Shown piece by piece: positions 24,084-33,226 of a stretch of DNA of 46,338 nucleotides. Origin of the DNA: a bacterium (GTDB lineage Bacteria > Elusimicrobiota > Elusimicrobia > Elusimicrobiales > UBA9959). The position numbers and the translations under genes are program-made. The stretch is from NCBI GenBank assembly GCA_021811315.1, contig JAJZPF010000019.1, positions 1 to 46,338 on the forward strand, read 5' to 3'. The notes under the pieces are model-generated. The model searched no databases. It saw only the letters and a program-made list of their open reading frames with translations, and was not told the DNA's origin. Each line of letters begins with the position of its first letter. Within the stretch, counting starts at the first letter, position 1.

Positions 24084-25376
24084 ATGCCCAAACTCTTCAT
24101 TGTTTCGCTCGGCTGCCCCAAGAACCTTTCCGACGCCGAAGTCATGGCCGGCGAGCTGGCCGCCGCCGGCTGGGAGCTGACCGCCGAGGAGGACGGGGCC
24201 GACGCGGCGCTGATAAACACCTGCGCCTTCCTCGGTTCCGCCGTGGAGGAAAGCGAGGGCGAGATAAAGCGCCTGCTCAGCCTGAAGCAAAAAGGAAAGC
24301 TTTCAAAGGTGCTGGTCTCGGGCTGCCTGGTAGAGAGGGAGAAGGAAGGCCTCCTGAAGCGCTTTCCCGGCCTGGACGCGCTGATCGGCATAAACGCGCT
24401 TTCGAAAGCGGCGGAGGCCGTGAAGCTCGGCAAGAGCTACATACTCCCGTCGGAAGGCCTCCTGGCTTCCCCCCGCCTGAAGGCGCGGCTGACCGCGCCG
24501 CACAGCGCCTATCTCAAGATCGCCGACGGCTGCGACAACCGCTGCGCCTACTGCCTCATCCCCTCCATCCGCGGCGGCTTCCGGTCGAAACCGGTGGACG
24601 CGCTCGTGGAGGAGGCCCGCAACCTCGCCGAGAGCGGGGCGGTGGAGATCTCTTTGATAGCCCAGGACACCACCTCTTACGGGACGGACCTCTACGGCAG
24701 GCCGCGCCTGGCCTGGCTGCTCAACTCCCTGCTTCAAATTAAAAGCGTGAAGTGGTGGCGGCTGATGTACGCTTACCCGGAGCGCCTCACCAAAGAAGTG
24801 ATAGAGATCATGCGGTCGAACAAAAGCATGTGCCATTACGTCGACCTGCCCCTGCAGCATATAGCCGACAGGGTGCTGAAGCGCATGAACCGGTCCTCCA
24901 CGGAGAAATCAATAAAGGCGAAGATAGACGAGCTCCGCCGCGCGATGCCGGACATAGGCATCCGCACCAATTTCATAGTCGGCTTCCCGGGCGAGACTAA
25001 CGAGGATTTTAACAGGCTGCTGGCTTTCGTGAAAAAGACCCGCTTCGATAATGTCGGCGTCTTCAAATATTCGAGGGAGCCCGGAACCACGGCCGCGGAC
25101 CTCCCGGGCCAGGTCCCGGAGGACGTTAAAGAAGAGCGGCTGCAGGCGCTTATAAGCGCCCAGAGCCGGGTCCTGGACGTCATAAACTCAGAGCTCAAAG
25201 GCAAAAAGCTTGGGATCCTGATGGATTCCCCGCTCTTCGGCCGCACCCACCGGGACGCGCCCGAGATAGACGGCCGGGTGGAAGTCGCGGGCAAGGGCCG
25301 GCTGAAAGCCGGGGATTTCGTGAGCGCGAAGATCACCAGCGCGGTCGGCTACCTTCGCAAAGCGTCGGCCGTATAA
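24084..25376 (+). CDS. rimO: Ribosomal protein S12 methylthiotransferase RimO
   Basis: A 430-residue radical SAM methylthiotransferase. Cys11 (SLGCPKN), Cys47 (NTCAF) and Cys81 (SGCLVE) bind the auxiliary 4Fe-4S cluster. CDNRCAYC (C150, C154, C157) binds the radical SAM cluster. A TRAM domain ends the protein (GRVEVAGKGRLKAGDFVSAKITSAVGY). The SLGCPKN start favours RimO over MiaB. It adds a methylthio group to the conserved aspartate of ribosomal protein S12. No strong ribosome-binding site is seen at the first ATG. A bidirectional terminator follows at 25391-25429. Confidence 0.95.
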   Translation: MPKLFIVSLGCPKNLSDAEVMAGELAAAGWELTAEEDGADAALINTCAFLGSAVEESEGEIKRLLSLKQKGKLSKVLVSGCLVEREKEGLLKRFPGLDALIGINALSKAAEAVKLGKSYILPSEGLLASPRLKARLTAPHSAYLKIADGCDNRCAYCLIPSIRGGFRSKPVDALVEEARNLAESGAVEISLIAQDTTSYGTDLYGRPRLAWLLNSLLQIKSVKWWRLMYAYPERLTKEVIEIMRSNKSMCHYVDLPLQHIADRVLKRMNRSSTEKSIKAKIDELRRAMPDIGIRTNFIVGFPGETNEDFNRLLAFVKKTRFDNVGVFKYSREPGTTAADLPGQVPEDVKEERLQALISAQSRVLDVINSELKGKKLGILMDSPLFGRTHRDAPEIDGRVEVAGKGRLKAGDFVSAKITSAVGYLRKASAV

Positions 25377-25390
25377 GGAAACGCCCGGCT

Positions 25391-25429
25391 AAAAGAGAAC
25401 GCCCGGCCTATTGCCGGGCGTTCTCTTTT
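25391..25429. terminator. Bidirectional terminator between rimO and the zincin gene
   Basis: A perfect 17-base stem (arms 25391-25407 and 25413-25429; core GAACGCCCGGC) with a five-base loop and T-runs on both strands. The genes on either side converge. Confidence 0.93.
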
Positions 25430-25443
25430 ATTATCTCGAATTT

Positions 25444-25800
25444 TCAGTAAAGGCCTTTACGCTTCAGTTCCTCGTCGTCCATGCCGAAATGGTGGGCTAT
25501 TTCGTGCATCAGCACATGCCGGATCTCGCGCTTAAGGTCGCCGTCCTCCCCGCAGGCCGCCTCGATATTCGTTTTAAAAAGGGTGATCTTGTCCGGCATG
25601 GCCCCGCTGTAAGCCTGGCCCCGGTCCAGGTGCGGCACGCCTTCGTACAGGCCCAGGAGCCCCCGCCCGAACCGTTTCACCTGCGCGGCCTGCGGCCGGG
25701 CGCGGACCAGCACCGCCACGTTGACCAGCCGCTCCCTGAAAAAGACCGGCAGCGCCCTGATAGCGGCCGCCGTTTCTTTCTCGAAGTCTTCGAGCGTCAT
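25444..25800 (-). CDS. Zincin-like metallopeptidase family protein
   Basis: A 118-residue cytoplasmic protein of the Zincin_1 type. The signature is MHEIAHHFGMDDEEL: H99, E100 and H103 form HExxH and D109 is the likely third metal ligand. It begins with the family's typical helix (TLEDFEKETAAAIRALPVFFRERLVNVAVLV). Activity is not established for the family. Its start overlaps the EamA gene's stop by four bases (25797-25800), so it closes the long minus-strand operon. The terminator at 25391-25429 ends it. Confidence 0.88.
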   Translation of the reverse strand: MTLEDFEKETAAAIRALPVFFRERLVNVAVLVRARPQAAQVKRFGRGLLGLYEGVPHLDRGQAYSGAMPDKITLFKTNIEAACGEDGDLKREIRHVLMHEIAHHFGMDDEELKRKGLY

Positions 25801-26225
25801 TTCGAGATGAAATAGATGCCGCCGGAGAGCAGCAGGGTCCCGATGAATTTGTTCACCGTAAAGCTCTCGCCCAGGAAAATGAGCGCCAGCGCGAAAGTGA
25901 CGGCGGGATAAGTGGAGCTGAGAGGGACTATCTTGGAGGCTTCCCCGCCCGACAGGGCCCTGAGGTAGAAGAAAACCCCGCCCATCGAGACGAGGACGCT
26001 GGACATTACGAAGATAGGCCCGAACTTGTCCGAGCTCAGCAGCGCGTGCTTCGTCTGCGCGTGCTTCCAGAGGACGAGGGGCGCGAAGATAAGGATCATG
26101 AACAGCGTGCGGACATAAAAAGCTCCGGACGGGTCCATATGCTTGAGGCTGAGCTTGTCGAAGAAAGCGCCCAGCCCGAAGCCGAGGATGCAGAGCAGGA
26201 GGAAGATCATCGTGGAGATTTCCAT
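25797..26225 (-). CDS. Half-size EamA/DMT-family transporter
   Basis: A 142-residue membrane protein with five hydrophobic helices and the EamA signature near its end (PLSSTYPAVTFALALIFLGESFTVNKFIGTLLLSGGIYF). Most EamA transporters have two such halves, about 300 residues; this is one half. Single-domain members are thought to work as dimers, like small multidrug resistance proteins. Possible substrates are amino acids, nucleosides or other small metabolites; none is indicated here. Overlaps the zincin gene by four bases and lies 12 bases after the TPR gene. Confidence 0.8.
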   Translation of the reverse strand: MEISTMIFLLLCILGFGLGAFFDKLSLKHMDPSGAFYVRTLFMILIFAPLVLWKHAQTKHALLSSDKFGPIFVMSSVLVSMGGVFFYLRALSGGEASKIVPLSSTYPAVTFALALIFLGESFTVNKFIGTLLLSGGIYFISK

Positions 26226-26237
26226 CAGTTTAAAGCG

Positions 26238-27434
26238 CTACGGCGGGGGCAGGGACCCGGGCAGCTCCGCTTCGGAGAAAGGCTTCTTGAGATATTTGTC
26301 TATAAATTCCACGAAGCCCCAGGTGTCCTTGTAGGACTTCGCCTCTTTGTACAGCGCCAGGGCCTTATCCCGGGCGCCTTTCAGGTCGTATACGTTGGCC
26401 TGCCTGACTATGGCCCAGACCGCCCAGCGCGCCGGGTGCGCCGCGGGGTCTTCCTTGATCGTAGCCGCGGCTTTCGCGAAATAGTCGGCGGCCTCGTCGT
26501 ATTTTTTCTCCACCAGGTAGGTGGTGGCGATGGCCGTCAGCACGCGGGGCAGGTAGCGCCGCCGGTAGGCGGGCACGCCGTCGTTTATGGCCTTGAGATA
26601 CGCCAGCGACTCGCTGCGCGACTCCTCGTATTTCTTGTCCTCGAAGAGGGAAACTATCTCGACGAAATGCATCTGCGGGTGCCCCGGGTAAGCCGCCCGC
26701 AGCTCGCGCGACCATTTCACGGCCATCGCGGTATTCGCGTATTTGCTGCCCGGCTGCGTGTAGATCTCTATGAGCAGGAGCTTCGCCCCGAGCGCGTTGA
26801 AATACCCTTTTTCCCTGCAGAGGTTCAGGTATTCCAGCCCTTTATTGGCGTCGCCGCTCATGATAAGCTTGGCGAGCAGTTTCACCACTCCCGGCAGGGT
26901 ACCGGTGTAGTACTCGTACATCCCGAGCCCCAGGTAGGCGTCATAGAGTTCGGGGTCTATCTTGACGGCTTTGCGCGTATTTGAAATCCCTTTTTTCCCG
27001 TCCACATAAGCCCGCCACCAGCGGTGCTGCATCACCGCCAGCCGCGCGCGGAGGCCGTAGATCCCCCCCACCGCCAGGTAGGCGTTGGCGTCGCCGGGGT
27101 GTTTCTTTATCCAGGCCTGGCCGACGTCCACGGCCTTGTCGGTCAGTTCGCCGTACTCCGCTTCCAGCTTGGGGTCGGACTCGTCTTCCAGGTACTCGAG
27201 CTGCGCCCACTTCGCCATCGCGATGCCGAAATGGGGGAAAGGGTGGTCCGGGTATTTTTCAAGGGCCAGGCCGAACTGCTTCTTCGCTTCGTCCAGCTGC
27301 ACGGCGTAGATCGCGTCGAGCCCCTTCTTGGACAGAGTGCGGAGCTCTTCCGGCAGGGGCTCGTATTTAGGCGTGCCGGCCATGGCGGCCGTGGCGCAGA
27401 AAGCCAGCGCGGCGGTCAGTATCAGTTTTCTCAT
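26238..27434 (-). CDS. Secreted TPR protein
   Basis: A 398-residue exported protein. The signal peptide is residues about 1-19 (MRKLILTAALAFCATAAMAG). About seven TPR-like helix pairs follow (for example LDAIYAVQLDEAKKQFGLALEKYPDHPFPHFG; ATTYLVEKKYDEAADYFAKAAATIKEDP). No enzymatic domain is visible. It probably acts as a periplasmic scaffold. Its ATG overlaps the serS stop by four bases (27431-27434), so it is translationally coupled to serS, an unexpected pairing for a secreted protein. No TonB or secretion partner is nearby. Confidence 0.82.
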   Translation of the reverse strand: MRKLILTAALAFCATAAMAGTPKYEPLPEELRTLSKKGLDAIYAVQLDEAKKQFGLALEKYPDHPFPHFGIAMAKWAQLEYLEDESDPKLEAEYGELTDKAVDVGQAWIKKHPGDANAYLAVGGIYGLRARLAVMQHRWWRAYVDGKKGISNTRKAVKIDPELYDAYLGLGMYEYYTGTLPGVVKLLAKLIMSGDANKGLEYLNLCREKGYFNALGAKLLLIEIYTQPGSKYANTAMAVKWSRELRAAYPGHPQMHFVEIVSLFEDKKYEESRSESLAYLKAINDGVPAYRRRYLPRVLTAIATTYLVEKKYDEAADYFAKAAATIKEDPAAHPARWAVWAIVRQANVYDLKGARDKALALYKEAKSYKDTWGFVEFIDKYLKKPFSEAELPGSLPPP

Positions 27435-28720
27435 AGAGTGATCTTGTCGGCTCCTATATATTTGCGCAGGGCCTCCGGCACGATGACCGAGCCGTCCTCC
27501 TGCTGGTAGTTCTCAAGTATGGCCGCGAAAGTGCGCCCCACGGCGAGGCCGGAGCCGTTGAGCGTGTGGATGAACTCGGTCTTCCCGCCCTCCGCCCTCT
27601 TGAACCGCGTGTTCATGCGGCGGGCCTGGAAATCGGTGCAGTTGGAGATGGAGGAGATCTCCCGGAAGCCTTTCTCACTGGGGAACCAGACTTCCAGGTC
27701 ATAGGTCTTCGCCGAGGAGAAGCCCATGTCGCCGGTGCAGAGGGCCAGGACCCGGTAGGGGAGCTTGAGGACCTGCAGGATCTTTTCCGCGTCGGCGCGC
27801 ATCTTCTCAAGCGCGGCCATGGACTCCTCGGGCTTCGACAGCCAGACCAGCTCCACTTTATTGAACTGGTGGTTGCGGATCAGGCCGCGGGTATCCTTGC
27901 CGTAGGTTCCGGCTTCCTGCCTGAAGCAGGCGGTATAGGCGGTCAGCTTTACGGGCAGGTCGTCCTCTTTCATCAGGTCGCCGCGGTACATATTGGTGAG
28001 CGGGACCTCGGCGGTGGGGATGAGGTACATCGGCGGCTCGGAGGCGACCTTGTACAACTCCTCTTCGAACTTGGGCAGCTGGCCCGTGCCGGTCATGGTC
28101 TCCGCGGTCACCAGGAAAGGCGGGAAGATCTCGGTATAGCCGTGCTCCGCGGTCTGGATATCCAGCATCAGCTGGGTGATGGAGCGTTCGAGGCGGGCGC
28201 CCTGGCCCTTCAGCAGCGCGAAGCGCGAACCCGAAAGCTTGGTGGCGGTCTCGAAGTCGAGGATGCCCAGTTTTTCGCCTATAGCGTGGTGGTCCAGGGG
28301 CTTGAAGGAGAATTCTTTCCTGTTGGAGACGTCTTCGAAAATAACTTTATTATCCTGCGGACCGCCGCCTTTGCCGACGCTTTCGTCGGGGAGGTTGGGG
28401 ACGCTTAACAGGAGCGTATGCAGCTCTTTTTCCAGCACGGAGGTGTTTTCCTCGCGGGCTTTCACGGCCTCTTTGGCGGCGGCGGCTTCGGCCATCGCGG
28501 CCTGGGCGGCGGCTTCGTCTTTGGAGGCTTTAGCCACCTGGATCTTCTTGGAGACCTCGTTGCGCTTCGAGCGCAGTTCCTCTATCTCGGCGAGGGCCGC
28601 GCGATAGACGGAATCTTTTTCGAGGATCTGCCCGAGGGCCGGCAGGTATTTACCGCCCCGGTCGGCCATGGCGGCCTTGACCTTTTCCGGGTTGGAGCGG
28701 ACAAGTTTGATGTCGAGCAT
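27431..28720 (-). CDS. serS: Seryl-tRNA synthetase
   Basis: A 429-residue class II aminoacyl-tRNA synthetase. The N-terminal 100 residues form the antiparallel coiled-coil tRNA-binding arm (LRSKRNEVSKKIQVAKASKDEAAAQAAMAEAAAAKEAV). Motif 2 is FRQEAGTYGKDTRGLIRNHQF and motif 3 is NGSGLAVGRTFAAILENYQQEDGSVIVPEAL. Length is normal. AAGGAAT lies about 11 bases before the ATG. Charges tRNA-Ser (and tRNA-Sec) with serine in the cytoplasm. The downstream secreted TPR gene overlaps by four bases. No T-box leader is visible upstream. Confidence 0.98.
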   Translation of the reverse strand: MLDIKLVRSNPEKVKAAMADRGGKYLPALGQILEKDSVYRAALAEIEELRSKRNEVSKKIQVAKASKDEAAAQAAMAEAAAAKEAVKAREENTSVLEKELHTLLLSVPNLPDESVGKGGGPQDNKVIFEDVSNRKEFSFKPLDHHAIGEKLGILDFETATKLSGSRFALLKGQGARLERSITQLMLDIQTAEHGYTEIFPPFLVTAETMTGTGQLPKFEEELYKVASEPPMYLIPTAEVPLTNMYRGDLMKEDDLPVKLTAYTACFRQEAGTYGKDTRGLIRNHQFNKVELVWLSKPEESMAALEKMRADAEKILQVLKLPYRVLALCTGDMGFSSAKTYDLEVWFPSEKGFREISSISNCTDFQARRMNTRFKRAEGGKTEFIHTLNGSGLAVGRTFAAILENYQQEDGSVIVPEALRKYIGADKITL

Positions 28721-28783
28721 TGCGGGATATTCCTTTGGAGGAGCCGTGCCAAAGCGCTGCGCGCCCCGGTCGGCCTCCGGGGC

Positions 28784-29323
28784 TTACGGTTTAAGTATTT
28801 CTATGATGGACTCGCGGATGATTGCGGCGGGTTCGTCCCCCTGGCGGGGGCTGAGCATCACGCTCATCCTGAGAGCCGACGGCTCGAAGCCGCTGTTCCT
28901 GAGCTTGTTCAGCTGGGTCTGCAGGTCGAAGTGTATGACCTTTGCCTGCCTTTCGGAGGACGGGTTGACCTTGGAAACGCGCACCTCTTCCACATAGAAA
29001 GGCACGCCCCAGAAAGCTTTCTCCGGCGCTTCGCCTTTCTTAAGGAGGCGGAGGCTCAGCGCGTAGTGCAGCACCAGGCCTTCTACGGGATTCGAGGAAG
29101 GGTTTCGCAGCGTCACCAGGGCGCGCACGCGGTCGGGGAATTTAAAATCGGGAGCGGCGCGCAGCTCTTTTACCGGCGCGAACGGCGAGCGGTCTTTTCC
29201 CGCCAGCGTTGAAACTTCCCAGTTAATATTGACGATCGCGACCTGGGAGAAGGCCGGGGCCGCGCCGGAGGCGCAGAGGAAAAGCGCGCAGGCCAGTAAC
29301 CGACGGGAAAAGTTAGTTTTCAT
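28784..29323 (-). CDS. Secreted hypothetical protein, probable beta-sandwich
   Basis: A 179-residue exported protein when started at MKTNFSRRLL (29323), which has GGAGAAC upstream; the frame also runs open to 29536 but overlaps the previous gene. The signal peptide is about residues 1-27 (ending AFSQ). The mature part is beta-rich (VRALVTLRNPSSNPVEGLVLHYALSLRLL) and recalls an immunoglobulin-like fold. No family was recognised. It lies between the CheC-like gene and serS in the same direction, so it is probably co-transcribed. Confidence 0.75.
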   Translation of the reverse strand: MKTNFSRRLLACALFLCASGAAPAFSQVAIVNINWEVSTLAGKDRSPFAPVKELRAAPDFKFPDRVRALVTLRNPSSNPVEGLVLHYALSLRLLKKGEAPEKAFWGVPFYVEEVRVSKVNPSSERQAKVIHFDLQTQLNKLRNSGFEPSALRMSVMLSPRQGDEPAAIIRESIIEILKP

Positions 29324-29355
29324 TGGTGTTCTCCGATCAAAGCGTTCAGGGGAAC

Positions 29356-29952
29356 TCAGAGCACGGCCGCCAGGGCCGCCTCCATATTCTCCGGTATTAT
29401 GGTCAGGACCTCGCTGCGCGTCACCTGGTCGCCGCACTGCAGGTCGAGCATTACCGTGACCAGGCTGTATTTCTCGGACCGGCCGGGGGAAGCCCACAGC
29501 GTCTCCAGGAGGAAAGACGTTTCGCCCTGCACGCACTTCGGGGCGGAGGGCAGGAAGCTGCGCTTGAGCGTGTTCGAAAGCGAGCTGATAAGCGCGTTCG
29601 CCACGATATTCCCGAGCTCGGAGAGCAGCAGCTCCTGCGCCTGGTTAAGGTTGGGCAGCTTTGAAAAAGAAAAGCCGAGGAAGCCGCGGGAGATGGTCTC
29701 GATGTCGGCCGGGCGGAAGATCACCATGGAGGTGAAAGCGTACTCGCCGCGCACTTCGAAATAAACCGCGGCGCCGGTGCCGCCGCCGGAAGAGGAGGCG
29801 TGTTCCCTGACGGCCTCCTCCATGCTGCGGCAGGAGACCTGCGCCCCCGCCACGCTCCACTTGCCCGCCGAGATGCGGGAGAGCTTGGACACGCATTTTT
29901 CAAGGCTTGTCGCCACTATCCGCTCTAATATTTTCCCGGCTTTGGAATCCAT
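29356..29952 (-). CDS. CheC-like protein, probable phospho-response-regulator phosphatase
   Basis: A 198-residue protein of the CheC/CheX/FliY class. Residues 112-138 carry E-x2-N-x22-P (E112 and N115 in SELGNIVANALISSL; P138), the phosphatase consensus that acts on CheY-P. The usual first acidic or Ser residue four before the Glu is Leu here. The N-terminal part is elongated by a Ser/Gly segment (about 50-60). It starts six bases after the CheY-like gene, which strongly suggests they are partners. No chemoreceptor, CheA or flagellar gene is present, so the pair may serve type IV pilus control or another output. Confidence 0.75.
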   Translation of the reverse strand: MDSKAGKILERIVATSLEKCVSKLSRISAGKWSVAGAQVSCRSMEEAVREHASSSGGGTGAAVYFEVRGEYAFTSMVIFRPADIETISRGFLGFSFSKLPNLNQAQELLLSELGNIVANALISSLSNTLKRSFLPSAPKCVQGETSFLLETLWASPGRSEKYSLVTVMLDLQCGDQVTRSEVLTIIPENMEAALAAVL

Positions 29953-29958
29953 GTCAGT

Positions 29959-30318
29959 TCAGGGCAGGGCCAGTCCCTTCATCAGCGTTTTAAAATCGTC
30001 GTAAGAGAACGGCTTGCGCAGTATCGCGCTCACGCCCGTTTTCGACAGGCGGCGGTCTATCTCGTCCTGCTCCACGGCGGTCACTATCACGACCCTGGCC
30101 GCGGGGTCCACCGCCCGCAGGTCCTCCAGGATCTCCACTCCGGACCGGCCCGGGAGGATCAGGTCCAGAAAGACCAGGTCTGGCTTCATCTCGGTAAAGA
30201 ACTTCACCGCGCCGGCGCCGTCCTCGGCTTCGGCCACTACCTCGTGCCCGAGTTTATCGAGCAGCGATTTAATGGTGTATCTCGTAAGCGCGTTATCGTC
30301 AACCAGTAGTATTCTCAT
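29959..30318 (-). CDS. Stand-alone CheY-like response regulator
   Basis: A 119-residue receiver-only protein. D7 and D8 (LVDDNALT) bind Mg2+, D52 (FLDLILPG) is the phosphoacceptor, T80 (VVIVTAVE) and K102 (LRKPFSYDD) complete the active site. It has no output domain, so it signals by protein contact, as CheY does. GGGGGAG precedes the ATG. The CheC-like gene follows after six bases. A stem-loop separates it from metK upstream. No histidine kinase lies in the window. Confidence 0.93.
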   Translation of the reverse strand: MRILLVDDNALTRYTIKSLLDKLGHEVVAEAEDGAGAVKFFTEMKPDLVFLDLILPGRSGVEILEDLRAVDPAARVVIVTAVEQDEIDRRLSKTGVSAILRKPFSYDDFKTLMKGLALP

Positions 30319-30339
30319 TATCTCCCCCTATGGTAGAAA

Positions 30340-30374
30340 CGCGCCGCGGCAACCCCCCGATCGCACGCGGCGCG
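30340..30374. other. Stem-loop between metK and the response regulator gene
   Basis: Inverted repeat of 9 bases (30340-30348 CGCGCCGCG with 30366-30374 CGCGGCGCG), extended by GAAA/TTTC flanks with a bulge, and a 17-base loop. It lies directly downstream of metK on the minus strand. It could weaken read-through, or act as a processing site, but it lacks a proper T-run. Confidence 0.45.
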
Positions 30375-30395
30375 AATTTCTTTATCAGAGCCGCC

Positions 30396-31592
30396 TCAGG
30401 AGCAGCAGGCGCACTCGCTCTTGGGCGCGCCGGCGGCTTTCTTCTTAAGCATGTCCGCGGCGTTGGTCTTTTCCCACGCGAAGCCGGCCCGGCCGAAATG
30501 GCCGTAGGAAGCGGTCTTCCTGAAGATCGGCGCGCGCAGGTTCAGCGTCTTGATGATGCCGCGGGGCGTCAGGTCGAAGCTGTCCCGCACTATCTTGGAG
30601 AGCTTCTCGTCCGCTATCGTGCCGGTGCCGTGGGTGTCCACGTAGAGGCCGACGGGCTCGGCGACGCCGATGGCGTAAGCGAGCTGCACGGTCACTTCGC
30701 GGGCGAGCTTGGCCGCCACGATGTTCTTGGCGATATAGCGGGCCATGTAGGCCGCGGAGCGGTCCACCTTGGTGGAGTCCTTGCCGGAGAAAGCGCCGCC
30801 GCCGTGCGGGGCCACGCCGCCGTAGGTGTCAACGATGATCTTGCGCCCGGTCACGCCGGTGTCGGACTGGGGCCCGCCGACCACGAATTTGCCGGTTGGG
30901 TTGATGTAGATATTGGTGTTCTTGTCCATCATCTTCTTGTCGACGATGGGCATGATCACGGCTTCGATGATCTCCTTGCGGGACTTCTCGGTGATCTGGT
31001 GGCCGCTCTTGTCCAGGATCTCCTCGGTGTGCTGGGAGGAAACCACGATGGTCTCGATGCGGGCAGGCTTGCCGTCGTGGTATTCCACGGTCACCTGGGT
31101 CTTGCCGTCGGGGCCGAGGTAAGGGAGGATGTTCTTCTTGCGCACTTCCGCGAGGCGCATGGAGAGGCGCTGGGCCAGCTGCAGGGGCAGGGGCATGAGC
31201 TCCGGGGTCTCGTCGGAAGCGTAGCCGACCATCAGGCCCTGGTCGCCGGCGCCGCCGGTGTCAACGCCCTGGGCGATGTCCGGGCTCTGGCGGCCGATCA
31301 CGTTGATGACGGCGCAGGTCTCGTAATTGAAGCCGTATTTGGAATGGGTGTAGCCGATGTCCTTGATCACCTGGCGGGCCAGGGTGTCCACGTCCACGTA
31401 GGTCTTGGTGGTAATTTCGCCGCCTACCACTACCATGCCGCGGGTGATGAAGGTCTCGCAGGCGACGCGGCCGGCGGGATCTTTCTTCATTATCTCGTCA
31501 AGAACGGCGTCCGAGATCTGGTCGCAAACTTTGTCCGGGTGACCCTCCGTCACCGATTCCGAGCTGACGTATCTTTTGCCTTTGAAGTTCAT
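30396..31592 (-). CDS. metK: S-adenosylmethionine synthetase
   Basis: A 398-residue enzyme that makes S-adenosylmethionine from methionine and ATP. Conserved motifs are visible: [21 protein letters not shown] near the N terminus, [21 protein letters not shown] (residues about 110-130), and [19 protein letters not shown] (about 265-283). The protein ends with an unusual CACC-containing tail. GGAGGG lies upstream of the ATG, and TATAAT at 31621-31626 (minus strand) is a likely -10 box. I see no SAM riboswitch in the 47-base leader. It serves, among others, RimO and the radical SAM protein in this window. Confidence 0.98.
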   Translation of the reverse strand: MNFKGKRYVSSESVTEGHPDKVCDQISDAVLDEIMKKDPAGRVACETFITRGMVVVGGEITTKTYVDVDTLARQVIKDIGYTHSKYGFNYETCAVINVIGRQSPDIAQGVDTGGAGDQGLMVGYASDETPELMPLPLQLAQRLSMRLAEVRKKNILPYLGPDGKTQVTVEYHDGKPARIETIVVSSQHTEEILDKSGHQITEKSRKEIIEAVIMPIVDKKMMDKNTNIYINPTGKFVVGGPQSDTGVTGRKIIVDTYGGVAPHGGGAFSGKDSTKVDRSAAYMARYIAKNIVAAKLAREVTVQLAYAIGVAEPVGLYVDTHGTGTIADEKLSKIVRDSFDLTPRGIIKTLNLRAPIFRKTASYGHFGRAGFAWEKTNAADMLKKKAAGAPKSECACCS

Positions 31593-31639
31593 GTTCTTTC
31601 CCTCCTGAATTTATACCCAAATTATACAAATTTTACCGT

Positions 31640-33052
31640 TTACTTGTGCTCCACCAGCTTGAAGGCCAGGTCGAGTAGCTTTTTGGTGTTCTCCTGGCTG
31701 TCGGTCTCCGCGTAGGTGCGCAGCAGCGGCTCCGTGCCGGACGGCCGCATCAGGACCCACCAGTCATTGTCCAGAACTATCTTAAGGCCGTCGATGGTAT
31801 TGGTCTCGGTGATCTTGTGGCCCAGAAGCAGCTTGGGGAGCTTCTTCTTTATTTTGACCGCGAAAGAATGCTTGTTGGGGATGGGCTTGTCCATCTTGAA
31901 ATCCCTGCGGACGAAGCAGGATTTTCCGTACTTTTTCTCTATCTCCGCGTACATCGCGGAAACGGTTTTCCCGGTCTTCACGGCCATCTCCATCACGAAG
32001 AGCGCCGTCAGCGCCCCGTCGCGCTCCGGCAGATTGCCCTTCCAGGCGTAGCCGCCGGACTCTTCCACCCCGAAAGTCACGTCCTCGTTAAGCATCTTCT
32101 CCGCTATGTACTTGAAGCCTACGGGAACCTCGTCGAAAGGCAGATTGGCCGCGCGCGCTATGCGCTTGGTCAGGAAGCCCATGGACACGGCCTGGACTAT
32201 CTTGCCCTTGTACTGGCCCTTGGAAAGCAGGTATTCAAGCATCAGGGGGGCGGTCTGGCAGGGGGTCATATACTGCCCCTTGTCCGAGACCAGCGCGAAG
32301 CGGTCCGCGTCGCCGTCCAGCGCCACGCCGAGCAGCGCTTTATGCTTCTTGACGGCGGCCGCCAGGTCCAGGAGGTTCTTTTCCACCGGCTCGGGGGAGA
32401 TCCCGCCGAAAAGAGGGTCGTGCCTGTCGCGCAGCTTCACCACGTTCTTTGAATTAAAAAGCTCTCCCGCCGTCTCGGCGCCCACGCCGTACATGAAGTC
32501 GACCACTACAGTGCCGGGGAGCTTGGCCAGGACCTTCGAGGAGGACACCTTTGAATTGATATATTCGACGTAAGCCGGGCGGAAATCTTTTACGGGGGTC
32601 GGCGTGCCGGTGGGTTTCATCGGCACGGCCTTGGCCACGTAGTTCTCTATCTCGGCCGTGACGGAAGGAGGGGCCGAGCGCCCGTTCTGCTTAACTTTTA
32701 TGCCGTTATAATGGTGGTTATTGTGGCTGGCGGTTATCACTACGCCTATGCCGAAGCCCTTGGTGGTAAGCAGGCTCACCGCCGGGGTCGCCAGCGGGGA
32801 GGAGCTGAGCGTGACCTCGAAACCGTTGGCGGCGATGATATCGGCCAGCGTTTTAGCGAAGAGGTCGGACATGAAGCGCCGGTCGTAGCCGACGGCCACG
32901 GTGGGCTTGTCGGTGCGCATGTACTTATAGGACAGGTAATCGGACATGCCCTGCGCGATCTTCCTGACCACGTCGTAGGTGAAGTCCCTGGCTATGATGC
33001 CGCGGAAACCGTCCGTACCAAAAGAAATATGGTTTGACTGGTGGGAACTCAT
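31640..33052 (-). CDS. Phosphoglucomutase/phosphomannomutase family protein
   Basis: A 470-residue alpha-D-phosphohexomutase. The phosphoserine loop is VITASHNNHHYNGIK (S109). The metal loop is LDGDADRFALVS, the sugar-specificity region includes VEESGGYAWKG and the C-terminal phosphate-binding loop is RPSGTEPLLRTYAE. It interconverts hexose 1- and 6-phosphates; Glc, Man or GlcN cannot be separated by eye, though the length is nearer the bifunctional PGM/PMM type than GlmM. Next to glycan genes it may feed cell-surface or alpha-glucan metabolism. A 174-base AT-rich spacer lies upstream. Confidence 0.9.
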   Translation of the reverse strand: MSSHQSNHISFGTDGFRGIIARDFTYDVVRKIAQGMSDYLSYKYMRTDKPTVAVGYDRRFMSDLFAKTLADIIAANGFEVTLSSSPLATPAVSLLTTKGFGIGVVITASHNNHHYNGIKVKQNGRSAPPSVTAEIENYVAKAVPMKPTGTPTPVKDFRPAYVEYINSKVSSSKVLAKLPGTVVVDFMYGVGAETAGELFNSKNVVKLRDRHDPLFGGISPEPVEKNLLDLAAAVKKHKALLGVALDGDADRFALVSDKGQYMTPCQTAPLMLEYLLSKGQYKGKIVQAVSMGFLTKRIARAANLPFDEVPVGFKYIAEKMLNEDVTFGVEESGGYAWKGNLPERDGALTALFVMEMAVKTGKTVSAMYAEIEKKYGKSCFVRRDFKMDKPIPNKHSFAVKIKKKLPKLLLGHKITETNTIDGLKIVLDNDWWVLMRPSGTEPLLRTYAETDSQENTKKLLDLAFKLVEHK

Positions 33053-33107
33053 TTAAGCCTCTCTTTGGTAAAACAACATTCGTCCCGGCCCCTGCCAGGC
33101 TTAACTT

Positions 33108-33124
33108 CCAAATTCAGAATTTGG
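33108..33124. promoter_or_regulatory. 17-base palindrome in the promoter region of the phosphohexomutase gene
   Basis: CCAAATTCAGAATTTGG is a perfect palindrome with a single central base, next to an AT-rich run (TATATATATATT, 33125-33137). It sits 55 bases upstream of the minus-strand start and could be an operator. No regulator is indicated. Confidence 0.4.
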
Positions 33125-33226
33125 ATATATATATATTATTAAAAATAAAGGACAAACTCAAATGGCAGAGGCTGGCGGCCGGAGGGCGGCGGGGAGCGGG
33201 GCGGGAGAAGAATTTTTTTCCAGGCC

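Noticed and set aside
28721..28783. T-box leader upstream of serS
   Set aside because: Only about 63 bases are present, with no T-box consensus or specifier stem.
31593..31640. SAM riboswitch upstream of metK
   Set aside because: The 47-base space is too short and holds only a -10-like box and ribosome-binding site, without SAM-I or SAM-II helices.
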